This document shows, in pieces, positions 14,985-22,986 of a stretch of DNA of 28,331 nt. Positions within the stretch are counted from its first letter, which is position 1; the number at the start of each line of letters is the position of its first letter. The stretch is from an uncultured Ruminococcus sp. (lineage in GTDB: Bacteria; Bacillota; Clostridia; Oscillospirales; Ruminococcaceae), in assembly GCA_947589205.1 (NCBI GenBank), contig CANQCJ010000004.1, positions 1-28,331 of the forward strand, written 5' to 3'. Below the pieces are notes generated by a model. The model was not told where the DNA came from and did not search any database. It was given only the letters and a program-made list of their open reading frames with translations. Made by a program: the position numbers and the translations under genes.

Positions 14985-16021
14985 TGAGCGAAATGGAAAA
15001 GAATCAGGTCGAAGAGACCGTTGATGAAGCAGTTGAAGAAGAGACTGTGGAGGAAGCTGTTGAAGAGACCAAGCCCGAAGCGGATTATTCCGCCGCCGCG
15101 GCTATACCCGCAAAAACAAAGGGCATGAAGATCCCTTACGAAAGAAGAAAAGCCCTTTACGGCTACGGCTTCATCGCGCTGTGGTTCATAGGAAGTATCT
15201 ACTTCTTCATAGCTCCGCTGATAGTTTCGCTTGTCTACTCGTTCCACGACACAAAGGTCGGCGACGGCGGAATGGAGCTTTCAAACTTAGGCTTCCAGAA
15301 TTACTACAACGCTTTCAGAAAGAGTCAGGACTACGTTCCGGCGCTTTCCAACATGATAAAAAATACCGTACTCAATACCCCGCTCATACTCATCTTCTCG
15401 GTATTCGTTGCGGTAATACTCAATCAGAAATTTAAAGGAAGAACAGCCGCAAGAGCTATCTTCTTCCTCCCCGTAATCATAGCGACCGGACCTGTTATCG
15501 ATATAATAAACGGTAATATGTCCACCGGCGGCTACACCGGCGGTTCGGAGCAGTTCAGCACGATGTTCGAGACCGACCTCGTTGACGACCTGCTCACATT
15601 CCTTGGAATTTACAACATAAGCGATAAGCTTACGGACGTGATCACAACGCTGACATCGGATATATTCAATCTGGTGTGGAGGTGCGGTATACAGATACTC
15701 CTCTTCCTCTCGGCGCTCCAGGGCATACCCTATTCTGCAAAGGAAGCGGCTTCGATGGAGGGCGCGACCTCGTGGGAATATTTCTGGAAGATAACCGTTC
15801 CGTATATCAGCCCGATGCTTATAGCAAGTCTGGTATACACGATAGTAGACTCGTTCGTTGATCCTGAGAACGAAGTTATGACTCTCGTTCTTGCGCAGTC
15901 GCAGCAGTGGGAGCACGGCTACTCCGCGGCAATGGCGTGGGCATACTTCGCAATAGTCGGCGTGATACTCGCGATACTGCTGGCGTTAGTAAACAAATTC
16001 GTTTACTATGAAGTTGATTGA
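14984..16021 (+). CDS. Sugar-type ABC importer permease, MalF-like (pair 2)
   Basis: A 345-residue permease. About 45 cytoplasmic residues rich in Glu and Val (VEETVDEAVEEETVEEAVEE) precede the first helix (YGFIALWFIGSIYFFIAPLI). The EAA loop reads KEAASMEGATSWEYFWKITVPYISP. A long loop (GNMSTGGYTGGSEQFSTMF) lies between helices. The start codon shares one base with the stop of the upstream gene, so translation is coupled to the secreted protein. It is clearly different in sequence from the first MalF-type gene, so it is a separate pair, not a recent duplicate. The acidic tail is unusual for the family. Confidence 0.91.
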   Translation: MSEMEKNQVEETVDEAVEEETVEEAVEETKPEADYSAAAAIPAKTKGMKIPYERRKALYGYGFIALWFIGSIYFFIAPLIVSLVYSFHDTKVGDGGMELSNLGFQNYYNAFRKSQDYVPALSNMIKNTVLNTPLILIFSVFVAVILNQKFKGRTAARAIFFLPVIIATGPVIDIINGNMSTGGYTGGSEQFSTMFETDLVDDLLTFLGIYNISDKLTDVITTLTSDIFNLVWRCGIQILLFLSALQGIPYSAKEAASMEGATSWEYFWKITVPYISPMLIASLVYTIVDSFVDPENEVMTLVLAQSQQWEHGYSAAMAWAYFAIVGVILAILLALVNKFVYYEVD

Positions 16022-16036
16022 TAAGGGGGGATAACA

Positions 16037-17119
16037 TTGGCAACCAAAAAAGAAGAAAAAGAATTTGAAAAGGAACGGAAACAGTATAATAAAGAGCGTA
16101 TGAAGAAAATGAAGGAGGAGGGCTTGGAAAAGTACTTCACTCCCGAGCAGATACGCTACAACCGCAATCAGAAGATCGTCGGCGCTGTTTGGCCTATATT
16201 CAGATTCCTGATATTGTTCGGGCTGGGCTTTGTTATCATGTATCCTCTTCTGTTCATGCTTTCCACGGCATTCAGACCAAATGCACAGATGAGCGACCCT
16301 TCGATAGTCTGGCTTCCCAAGAGCTTCACGCTCGATAACTTAAAGCAAACGGCACAGGTAATGAAATACGACGTATGGAATTGGGCAAGTCCGCTTGACA
16401 ATACCATCGTAAACACGATAGTGCTGAACGTCGTATCTTCGGTACTTCAGGTCGTTACCTGTTCGATAACCGGCTACGGCTTTGCAAGATTTAAATTTAA
16501 AGGCAGAAATCTTTTCTTCGCGATAGTAATACTGATGATAATAGTTCCGCCGCAGATAACCACCATACCTCTTTATCTGCAGTTTGCATACTTCAAGCTT
16601 TTCGGCATTATCCCGCTTTACGGCGGAGACGGAAAGCCGTTAAGTATAATCAACTCGGGACTTACGATGTATCTGCCTGCGATGTTCGCAAACGGAATCA
16701 AGGCGGGCTTGTTTATCTACATATTCCGCCAGTTCTTCCGCGGACTTCCCAAGGAGCTTGAGGACGCCGCATACCTCGACGGCTGCGGACCCTTCGAGAC
16801 CTACATCAAGATCATGGTCCCCAACGCAAAGACCTCGTTCCTGACAGTATTCCTGTTCTCGATAGTATGGTACTGGAACGACTTCTATGTATCCAGCTCC
16901 TTCTTCACCGAAAGCCACACGGTCGCGCTTATGCTCAAAAACCTCGACGCAAACCTGCAGCAGCAGCTGTTTGACGGTCAGAGCGTAAGTGTACGTCAGA
17001 TAATAGTATGGCTCGAATCGGGCTGTCTGTTGTCGATAACGCCGCTTTTGATAATGTATATTTTCCTGCAAAAATACTTCGTTGAAGGCGTTGAGCGTTC
17101 CGGACTTACCGGTATGTAA
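16037..17119 (+). CDS. Sugar-type ABC importer permease, MalG-like (pair 2)
   Basis: A 360-residue permease with a highly charged N terminus of about 55 residues (many Lys and Glu) before the first helix (FLILFGLGFVIMYPLLFMLS). The EAA loop is LEDAAYLDGCGPFETYIKIMVPNAKT. It is about 60 residues longer than the first MalG-type protein, due largely to this N terminus and an extra loop (GIIPLYGGDGKPLSIINSGL). The start is a TTG at 16037, preceded by AAGGGGGG six bases upstream; no ATG fits better. It is the last gene of the locus and is followed by a strong terminator. Confidence 0.91.
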   Translation: MATKKEEKEFEKERKQYNKERMKKMKEEGLEKYFTPEQIRYNRNQKIVGAVWPIFRFLILFGLGFVIMYPLLFMLSTAFRPNAQMSDPSIVWLPKSFTLDNLKQTAQVMKYDVWNWASPLDNTIVNTIVLNVVSSVLQVVTCSITGYGFARFKFKGRNLFFAIVILMIIVPPQITTIPLYLQFAYFKLFGIIPLYGGDGKPLSIINSGLTMYLPAMFANGIKAGLFIYIFRQFFRGLPKELEDAAYLDGCGPFETYIKIMVPNAKTSFLTVFLFSIVWYWNDFYVSSSFFTESHTVALMLKNLDANLQQQLFDGQSVSVRQIIVWLESGCLLSITPLLIMYIFLQKYFVEGVERSGLTGM

Positions 17120-17128
17120 TTTCTATAG

Positions 17129-17167
17129 GATCCGCTTCTTTCAAAAAAAAGGAGCGGGTCTTTTTTT
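17129..17167 (+). terminator. Intrinsic terminator of the transport locus
   Basis: A 13-bp stem with two G-U pairs (17129-17141 with 17148-17160) and a six-base loop are followed by seven T. It starts 10 bases after the last permease gene. Confidence 0.93.
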
Positions 17168-17233
17168 ACAAATATAAAGCAAATTTTTGTGCAGGATAAC
17201 GATATTTAAAAAATCTTGTGAGCTTGTGCCCTC

Positions 17234-17273
17234 TTTTCATGATTCTATTTATAGAAGATGAAAATTAATTTTC
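17234..17273. promoter_or_regulatory. Overlapping palindromes upstream of the ECF sigma gene
   Basis: TTTTCAT and TTCTAT (17234-17248) are mirrored by ATAGAA and ATGAAAA (17251-17264), with one unpaired base. GAAAATTAATTTTC (17260-17273) is a second perfect palindrome. It lies about 100 bases upstream of the sigma factor gene; no convincing promoter was found around it. Confidence 0.4.
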
Positions 17274-17288
17274 AAGGGGCTTCGCCGA

Positions 17289-17352
17289 TCTGAGCGCAGC
17301 TCAGACATCTGATCTCTTACATCTAAAAAGCGAGGCGCTCTGACTTCTAATA
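17289..17352 (-). repeat. Heptad/palindrome repeat upstream of the ECF sigma gene
   Basis: Read on the minus strand it begins ATTAGAAGTCAGAG, nearly the start of the 4997 copy, then more TTAGATG/TAAGAGA-like heptads. At its other end is a perfect hairpin, TCTGAGC-gca-GCTCAGA (17289-17305). It ends just before the ribosome binding site of the ECF gene. Confidence 0.55.
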
Positions 17353-17370
17353 AGGTGGTGTTCGGGAAGT

Positions 17371-17856
17371 ATGCACACGTTAGATGCAGCCGAGTTTGAA
17401 AAAACCGTTGCAAAATACAAGCGTACCGTTTACGGTATCGCATTTACGCGGCTAAACGACCGTCAGGACGCCGACGATGTGTTTCAGGAGGTCTTTCTGC
17501 TCTATTTCACAAAGGAGCTGCATTTTGAAAATGAAGAGAGCAAAAGAGCTTGGCTGATAAAGACGACTATTTTTAAATGCAGACAGTTTAATTGCGGCGA
17601 CAAAAATATAGACCGCGAAAAGGAAATAGAACAAATAGCGGCATTCGGCTTAGACCCTGCGGAGGAAACGGCGGTGTATGCGGCAGTAAAGCGCCTGCCG
17701 CCCAAATACCGCGAAGCCGTTTATCTGCACTATTTTCTCGGTATGCCCGTTATCGAAGCCGCCGAAATACTCGATATCAAGCCGAACACATTGAGCATGA
17801 GACTGAGCCGCGCGAAAAAGCTTTTGAAAAAGGAATTGGAGGGAGACAGCTTATGA
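17371..17856 (+). CDS. ECF-type RNA polymerase sigma factor
   Basis: A 161-residue group 4 sigma factor. Region 2 covers about residues 8-70, including RQDADDVFQEVFLLYF and AWLIKTTIFKCRQF. Region 4 covers about 100-155, with LPPKYREAVYLHYFLGMPVIEAAEILDIKPNTLSMRLSRAKKLL in sequence. Sigma region 3 is absent, as expected. The ATG at 17371 follows AAGGTGG at 17352-17358, a slightly long spacing. It overlaps the anti-sigma gene by ATGA, so the two are made together. Target genes and signal are unknown; the adjacent transport locus is a possible but unproven target. Confidence 0.92.
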   Translation: MHTLDAAEFEKTVAKYKRTVYGIAFTRLNDRQDADDVFQEVFLLYFTKELHFENEESKRAWLIKTTIFKCRQFNCGDKNIDREKEIEQIAAFGLDPAEETAVYAAVKRLPPKYREAVYLHYFLGMPVIEAAEILDIKPNTLSMRLSRAKKLLKKELEGDSL

Positions 17857-19133
17857 AGCGTGATGTTTTTGAAAGGATAGAAAAAAAGCTGGAGCCGCAG
17901 GACGAGCTTGTAGATAGGCTTTTGGAAAAAGCAGGAGAGCTTGCGGCGCAGAACGCTTTGAAAAGCGGCAATGAAGGGAAAGGAGAGATATCTATGGAGA
18001 ACAACAAAACCGGTGCGGAGATAAAAAGAGGAAACGGTCTTGCGGTGTCTTTGGCGGCGGCGTTGGCGGTTATAGTCGGAGCTACGGCGATCTTCGGGAT
18101 AAAAGCTAGCGTTCCGTCAGATGATGAAAACAGCGCTGCACATAGTTCCGTGCGGCAAAATTCTGCGGAGCAGGATATTGTGCGGGAGACCTCCAAGCCC
18201 GATACTGCGGCGGGTGAACCGCCCGAAACGCAGACGGCAAAACCGGAAACGTCTGCTCCCGAAGCTTCTGCGGAAGAAACGGACAGCAGCTCGGAGCTTC
18301 CCGCAACGTGGACAGCAGGACCGGAAACGCCCCCGCCCGAAGAATCGGCAGAGGACGACGGCAGAGCGGATTACTTTTACGACTACGAGCGTCAGGAATA
18401 CCCGGTTTGGCAGCCGCAGCCGTTCGCCGACGGAACGATACCGGCAATAGCCGAGGAATCGCCGGTGAGCGAATATCGGAATTTCGAGTTTAACGGCAAG
18501 AGCTACAGCTTCGCCTGCGGCAGCTATAACGAGGTGTACAATCAAGTTCTTGACGGCATAGGAACGGAGGAAAATATACCGAATGAAAGCTATATCGGCG
18601 AGCTTATCGGAAACGCCGAGATACCGTCGGAATTTGGCGAGATAAGAGAGAACGAGCCGATAGAGGTCTACAGCCTCAAATACATCGACAGCGATTATCT
18701 TGTCGCGGTGAGATTCTTGGATTTCAACGATAACCAAAGGTATTTTCTTTTCGCAGATCTAAGCTTCAGCCGCGAGAGCTTACAGCAGCTTTTCTATTCG
18801 ATGAATTTTGAAAAATGCTGCTTTAACGGAAATGCGATCATGCGCAGAAAAGAGGAGTACGCGGGCATAGAGGACTACTGCTTTATCGGCGACGACAGCG
18901 AGCTTGCACAGATGATACTTGCGCTTGACGGAGAGCTTGCTGACGCTCCGAGCGGCGAAATGGTCTGGCAGATCTTCCTCGATACGCCGCTTTTCGGCTC
19001 GAGCCTGAGCTTTAAGCTTTACCCGGACGGCTATGTAAGCGTAAAGGCGTTCGGCGCGGAGCTGACCTACCGCTGCGACCAGTCGGCGGTGGAACAGATA
19101 ATAAGCTGTATAGACCAAAACGGTCAGAGCTGA
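17853..19133 (+). CDS. Membrane-anchored anti-sigma factor
   Basis: A 426-residue single-pass protein made directly after the ECF sigma factor (ATGA overlap at 17853), which defines its likely job. A cytoplasmic domain of about 60 residues (RDVFERIEKKLEPQDELVDRLL) should hold the sigma factor. The membrane helix spans about 62-84 (LAVSLAAALAVIVGATAIFGI). Outside follow a Pro/Glu/Ser/Thr-rich spacer (about 100-165) and a C-terminal domain of about 250 residues that I do not recognise. Met48 (17994) has its own strong AAAGGAGAG ribosome binding site, so a short form without most of the sigma-binding part may be made. No zinc-finger anti-sigma motif is visible. Confidence 0.82.
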   Translation: MKRDVFERIEKKLEPQDELVDRLLEKAGELAAQNALKSGNEGKGEISMENNKTGAEIKRGNGLAVSLAAALAVIVGATAIFGIKASVPSDDENSAAHSSVRQNSAEQDIVRETSKPDTAAGEPPETQTAKPETSAPEASAEETDSSSELPATWTAGPETPPPEESAEDDGRADYFYDYERQEYPVWQPQPFADGTIPAIAEESPVSEYRNFEFNGKSYSFACGSYNEVYNQVLDGIGTEENIPNESYIGELIGNAEIPSEFGEIRENEPIEVYSLKYIDSDYLVAVRFLDFNDNQRYFLFADLSFSRESLQQLFYSMNFEKCCFNGNAIMRRKEEYAGIEDYCFIGDDSELAQMILALDGELADAPSGEMVWQIFLDTPLFGSSLSFKLYPDGYVSVKAFGAELTYRCDQSAVEQIISCIDQNGQS

Positions 19134-19141
19134 TAATGTCG

Positions 19142-19174
19142 GATCCCTGCTTTAAAAGGCGGGGATCTTTTTTT
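19142..19174 (+). terminator. Intrinsic terminator after the anti-sigma gene
   Basis: GATCCCTGC (19142-19150) pairs with GCGGGGATC (19159-19167), with one G-U pair, followed by seven T. Confidence 0.92.
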
Positions 19175-19179
19175 GACGA

Positions 19180-19208
19180 TTGACAAAATCATAGTTATGT
19201 GATATAAT
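19180..19208 (+). promoter_or_regulatory. Consensus sigma-A promoter for the serine hydrolase-MutS-like operon
   Basis: TTGACA (19180-19185), 17-base spacer, TATAAT (19203-19208); exact consensus, 38 bases upstream of the hydrolase start. Confidence 0.88.
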
Positions 19209-19246
19209 AAAAGCGACAAATTTTTTTGAACAGGGAGGAAAAATTT

Positions 19247-20404
19247 ATGATAAATGCCGAAGCTTTAAGGGAGGTACTTGCAAGGTATGTCGACAGCGGC
19301 GCGGAAACGGGCGCGGCGGCGATAGTCATGAAGGACGGCGAGGAAGCCGCGCGCTGTTGTTACGGCTTGGCGGACGCCGAAAACGGCAAGGCGTTCACCG
19401 AAAAGACCATCTGCCGCGCTTTTTCCTGCAGCAAGGTCGTTACCGCCGCAGCCGCCATGCAGCTTCTCGAACGCGGTCTTATCGACCTTGAAAATCCGCT
19501 CGAATGGTATATCCCCGAATTTGCCGGAGCAAAATTTATTAGAGACGGAAAGGAAATATCTTCAAAACGCCAAATAAAATTAAGAGACCTGCTGAACATG
19601 ACCTCCGGCATAGCCTACCCCGGCGATGGACACGAGGGTTCGCAGCCGATTTCGGAGCTTTGGGGAGAGCTGGACAAAAGCTATCATGACGGAAAAATGC
19701 TGACCACCATGGAATTTGCAAAACGCGCGGGAAGCTGTCCGATAATGTACAGCGCGGGCGAGGAATGGATGTACGGCTCTTCGGCGGATATTTTCGGGGC
19801 GGTCGTCGAAGCGGTCAGCGGAAAAAAATTCGGCGATTATCTTGAAGAAAATATTTTTGCACCCCTCGGAATGGACGACACCGCGTTTTATGTGCCCGAG
19901 CAGAAGCTCGACAGGTTGGCGGTATTCTATGACGGCGCGGGGGAGCGGCGCAAAAAGCTCGATTGGGTAAATCTCTGCATTTACGACCACACCTCCGACC
20001 CGAATTTCCAGTCGGGCGGCGCGGGACTTTTTTCCACGGCGGAGGATTATTCAAAGCTCGGCGCGGCGCTGTCAAACAGCGAATACAAGGGCGTGAAAAT
20101 ACTTTCCGAAAGGGCGATAGACTTCATGCGCCGCGGCGCGCTCGATAACGCGCAGCTTGCGACATTTAACTGGGATTCCTGCAAGGGCTACAGCTATGCA
20201 AATTTCGTCAGAACGCTTGTCGACCCCAACGCGGCGAGCACGCTTGCGTCGGTCGGTTCGTTCGGCTGGGACGGCTGGAGCGGCACTTATATACTGAGCG
20301 ACCCGACGGAACGCCTTGCGATAGTGCTGTTTATCCAGCGCGCCGGAGCGGGTACGACCGCGCTTTCACGCTCGCTGGTGAACGTTGTGTATTCGATGCT
20401 CTGA
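19247..20404 (+). CDS. Beta-lactamase-family serine hydrolase (PF00144 type)
   Basis: A 385-residue member of the class C beta-lactamase/esterase/DD-peptidase fold. The nucleophile motif SxxK is S60-C-S-K63, the second motif is Y176-G-S, and GWDGWSG near the C terminus fits the third motif region. LRDLLNMTSGI and EENIFAPLGMDDTAFY are family hallmarks. There is no signal peptide or membrane helix, so it is probably cytoplasmic and more likely an esterase-like enzyme than a secreted lactamase. The ATG at 19247 has GGGAGGA upstream; an in-frame ATG-like start at 19226 lacks one. The MutS-like gene follows after 24 bases. Confidence 0.9.
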   Translation: MINAEALREVLARYVDSGAETGAAAIVMKDGEEAARCCYGLADAENGKAFTEKTICRAFSCSKVVTAAAAMQLLERGLIDLENPLEWYIPEFAGAKFIRDGKEISSKRQIKLRDLLNMTSGIAYPGDGHEGSQPISELWGELDKSYHDGKMLTTMEFAKRAGSCPIMYSAGEEWMYGSSADIFGAVVEAVSGKKFGDYLEENIFAPLGMDDTAFYVPEQKLDRLAVFYDGAGERRKKLDWVNLCIYDHTSDPNFQSGGAGLFSTAEDYSKLGAALSNSEYKGVKILSERAIDFMRRGALDNAQLATFNWDSCKGYSYANFVRTLVDPNAASTLASVGSFGWDGWSGTYILSDPTERLAIVLFIQRAGAGTTALSRSLVNVVYSML

Positions 20405-20428
20405 CGGTATTTTAAGGAGTGAAACAAA

Positions 20429-22129
20429 ATGAGGAGCTATGACGCTATAGAATACCGTCAGCCGGCGGTGGATCTGCTCTATCCGTCTCCGGAAAAACGC
20501 AGTGAAATGAAAAAACGCGCGGCGCAGCTTGAACGCCTGCCGCAGGATTACATCGCAAATTTAGAGCTTGAACGCTTGGCGCAGATGATAAGCCCGCACA
20601 ACAGCTATCATGTACTCAACATGATAAAGCAGCTGACAACAGACCCTCAAATAATAAATTACCGGCTGGATATACTCGAGGATATAATGAATATCCCGAG
20701 GCTTGCTTCGACCGTCAAAAAAATGATAGAGATAATTTCCGAAAACGACAGAAGAAGCATTTACAAGCTGAGCGAGCCGGATTCTTTTTCCTCGCTCGAT
20801 AACGCGATATGCGCGTTTGAAGCTTATGTTCAATGCGTTGAGCTTATGTGCGGATTTTTTGAGGAAAACAAAAGTCTGGTAAAATCGGACGGCGTCAAAA
20901 AAATGTTTGATTTCTTTGAGGAAAGCAGGAAGGACGCGCATTTTGAAAGACTGAGAGAAAACGTTGAGGAGTTAAGAGACGCGATAGAGAGCAGGATAAA
21001 AAGCGTAACGGTCGCGATAAATTTTGACGAGCATCTGCGCCCGTCCTCGGCGGGAGTTATAGATATTTCTCCGGAAAGCTACAGCATAAAGCCGTCGCTT
21101 TTTGACAAGATATTTTACAGCGGCTCAAAGCTTAATGATAAAAATATCGTGATAGGCTTGCGGAAAAGATATACCGACACCGATTCGGGGGAAACGATAG
21201 AAAGTATCGCCGACAAAAAGCTTTTTGAGGAGCTGGATTTTCTGACCGAGGGCTATGTGAAAATGGTAGAGGCCGCTTTAAGGGAATATCAGAAGATAGA
21301 TTTCGAGGACGCCTACGCGCTGGAGTATCAGCTTGAATTTTATATGGGGGCTGCCGATCTTATAGGGCTTTGCAAAAGCGCGGGAATGGGAATGTGCCGC
21401 CCGAAGCTTTTGGACGCAAGCGAACGCAGGGCGGACGTAAGGGGGCTTTACGATCTTATATATTTCAGCGAATGCCGCCTTTACAATATCCGAAACGCCG
21501 ACAAAAAACAGGTCGTGGCAAACGATATCTCCTTTGACGACAGCGCAAGATTTTTCCTGCTCACAGGCGCAAACAACGGCGGCAAGACGACCTTCCTGCG
21601 CGCGTTCGGTATCTGTCAGGTACTCGCTCAATTGGGTATCTTCGTTCCCGCGGAAAGCTGTGAGATATCGCCCGCGGATTTTATCTATACGCAGTTTCCC
21701 AAGGAGGAACAGACCGGCATAAACGCCAGCCGTTTTACAACGGAGATAAAGCAGTTCAAAGAGATAAGCGACACGATAACGCCTTACAGTCTGCTGCTGT
21801 TAAACGAGTCTATCCAGAGCACCACCCCGAGCGAATGCGTCGACATAGCCTCCGAGCTTGTCAGGATATTTACGCGCATAGGCGTGCGCGGGATATTTGC
21901 GACCCATATCATCGAGCTTGCGAGGAAGGTCGAGGAATTTAACGAAGCCTCGCCAAGATCAAAGGTTTGCAGCATAGTAGCGCAGATAGACGAAGGCAGC
22001 GGTCAGCGGCTTTATAGGATCGTAAAGGGTCAGCCGAAAAATATCAGCATGGCTTCGGGTATATTCAAGCAGTTCGGGATAGATATTGAAAAAATAGAAA
22101 ATCGTTTGAAGGGTATTGACAAAAATTAA
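20429..22129 (+). CDS. MutS-like ATPase (no mismatch-recognition domain)
   Basis: A 566-residue protein with a helical lever/clamp-like first half and a MutS-type ABC ATPase at the C terminus. The P-loop is TGANNGGKTTFLR (about 379-391), followed by FVPAESCEI, the N-loop region FTTEIKQF, Walker B LLLLNESIQSTTP (about 451-463) and FATHIIELA. The usual MutS Walker B DE is NE here; I believe NES is common in this non-canonical subfamily. The N-terminal mismatch-binding domain is absent, so a role in classic repair is unlikely. A role in recombination or DNA structure handling is possible. ATG 20429 follows AAGGAG. The downstream promoter -35 overlaps its stop codon. Confidence 0.88.
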   Translation: MRSYDAIEYRQPAVDLLYPSPEKRSEMKKRAAQLERLPQDYIANLELERLAQMISPHNSYHVLNMIKQLTTDPQIINYRLDILEDIMNIPRLASTVKKMIEIISENDRRSIYKLSEPDSFSSLDNAICAFEAYVQCVELMCGFFEENKSLVKSDGVKKMFDFFEESRKDAHFERLRENVEELRDAIESRIKSVTVAINFDEHLRPSSAGVIDISPESYSIKPSLFDKIFYSGSKLNDKNIVIGLRKRYTDTDSGETIESIADKKLFEELDFLTEGYVKMVEAALREYQKIDFEDAYALEYQLEFYMGAADLIGLCKSAGMGMCRPKLLDASERRADVRGLYDLIYFSECRLYNIRNADKKQVVANDISFDDSARFFLLTGANNGGKTTFLRAFGICQVLAQLGIFVPAESCEISPADFIYTQFPKEEQTGINASRFTTEIKQFKEISDTITPYSLLLLNESIQSTTPSECVDIASELVRIFTRIGVRGIFATHIIELARKVEEFNEASPRSKVCSIVAQIDEGSGQRLYRIVKGQPKNISMASGIFKQFGIDIEKIENRLKGIDKN

Positions 22130-22144
22130 AATGTATAGTATAAT
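22116..22144 (+). promoter_or_regulatory. Consensus sigma-A promoter for the membrane pair and lar genes
   Basis: TTGACA (22116-22121), 17-base spacer, TATAAT (22139-22144). The -35 lies inside the last codons of the MutS-like gene. Confidence 0.87.
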
Positions 22145-22202
22145 ACTATTGTATAAAAAGCCCAAGATACAAAGGGCGGAAGTTTTAAAGGAGGTTTAAA
22201 CT

Positions 22203-22601
22203 ATGGCTTGTTTTCTTGTTCCCGCCGCTGAAGCGGTGGTAACTACTATCGCGCAAAAAAGATTGGCTGCCAAGGAGGATAGGGCGGCTTTGGAGAGCGG
22301 CGCTGAAAAAAGCGGCATAAGCTTTTCCTCAAAGCTCAAATGGCTCAATGATCTTCTCTGGGGCGGCTCTGCGCTGCTCGCGTTCGAGCACCTCTGGCAC
22401 GGCGAGATAACACTTGCTTTTCCGTTTTTGACAAACGCTTCAAACCCTGCCGATCTGTCGATGATGCTCCATGAAATGGCGACTGTCGGAACGTCGATGG
22501 CGGCTGCTGTAACGGCGGTCTGGGCGGTATTCGCGGCGGCTGTCACGGCAATTGAGAAAAAGGCGCGGGAGCTTCCGGAAGAGGGAGCGGCTGAAGCATG
22601 A
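22203..22601 (+). CDS. Small membrane protein of unknown function (A)
   Basis: A 132-residue protein with two or three hydrophobic segments (LVPAAEAVVTTIA, LNDLLWGGSALLAFEHLW, VGTSMAAAVTAVWAVFAAAVTAI). I recall the start MACFLVPAAEA and LLWGGSALLAFEHLWHGE from uncharacterised Bacillota proteins but know of no function. AAAGGAGG (22187-22194) gives a very strong ribosome binding site for ATG 22203. It overlaps the next gene by ATGA, so the two products probably act together. Position before larBCE raises the possibility of a link to nickel, which the sequence does not prove. Confidence 0.8.
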   Translation: MACFLVPAAEAVVTTIAQKRLAAKEDRAALESGAEKSGISFSSKLKWLNDLLWGGSALLAFEHLWHGEITLAFPFLTNASNPADLSMMLHEMATVGTSMAAAVTAVWAVFAAAVTAIEKKARELPEEGAAEA

Positions 22602-22915
22602 CGCTGCTGACCGTCGTCTTTGCAGCCGTTATCGCGACAGTGATATGGTACAAAAACGCGCCGAACGATAACATGATGGTAGGTACGCTCTGTCTTATCT
22701 ACTGGGGAGCGTCGCTGATGTGGCTGGTGGACGCGGTGTTTGAATTTATCGAGCTTAAAGAAAAATTTTTCACGCCCGCGCCCGCAGAAATGCTCAACGA
22801 TCTCTATCTCGGTCTGTCGGCGGCGGCTCTCGGACTTGTTATATGGCTTGTAATGCTTCTTATAAAAGACCCGAAAAATGTCGTAAGGCAGACTATATTA
22901 AAAAAACTAAAGTAA
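22598..22915 (+). CDS. Small membrane protein of unknown function (B)
   Basis: A 105-residue protein with three membrane helices (LTVVFAAVIATVIWY, LGTLCLIYW-like segment with WGASLMWLVDAVFEF, and LGLSAAALGLVIWLVMLLI) and a basic C terminus. It begins at the ATGA overlap with gene A and ends 71 bases before larB. I do not recognise a named family. A two-gene membrane module with A is the best reading. Confidence 0.78.
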   Translation: MTLLTVVFAAVIATVIWYKNAPNDNMMVGTLCLIYWGASLMWLVDAVFEFIELKEKFFTPAPAEMLNDLYLGLSAAALGLVIWLVMLLIKDPKNVVRQTILKKLK

Positions 22916-22920
22916 TAAAA

Positions 22921-22960
22921 ACGGCGATGCTGAGAAAACATCAGGATCGCCGTGGTTTTT
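22921..22960 (+). terminator. Hairpin between the membrane pair and larB, possible weak terminator
   Basis: ACGGCGAT (22921-22928) pairs with ATCGCCGT (22946-22953), and CTGA with TCAG inside it, with one G-G mismatch. Only five T follow, after GG, so it may be a partial terminator or attenuator and not a full stop. No separate larB promoter is evident. Confidence 0.6.
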
Positions 22961-22986
22961 GGAAAAAAACAGTGAGGAAATAAAAA

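Noticed and set aside
22145..22986. Nickel/cobalt riboswitch or other metal riboswitch upstream of larB
   Set aside because: The leader before gene A is short and the 22921 hairpin is a single stem; no multi-helix aptamer pattern was seen.
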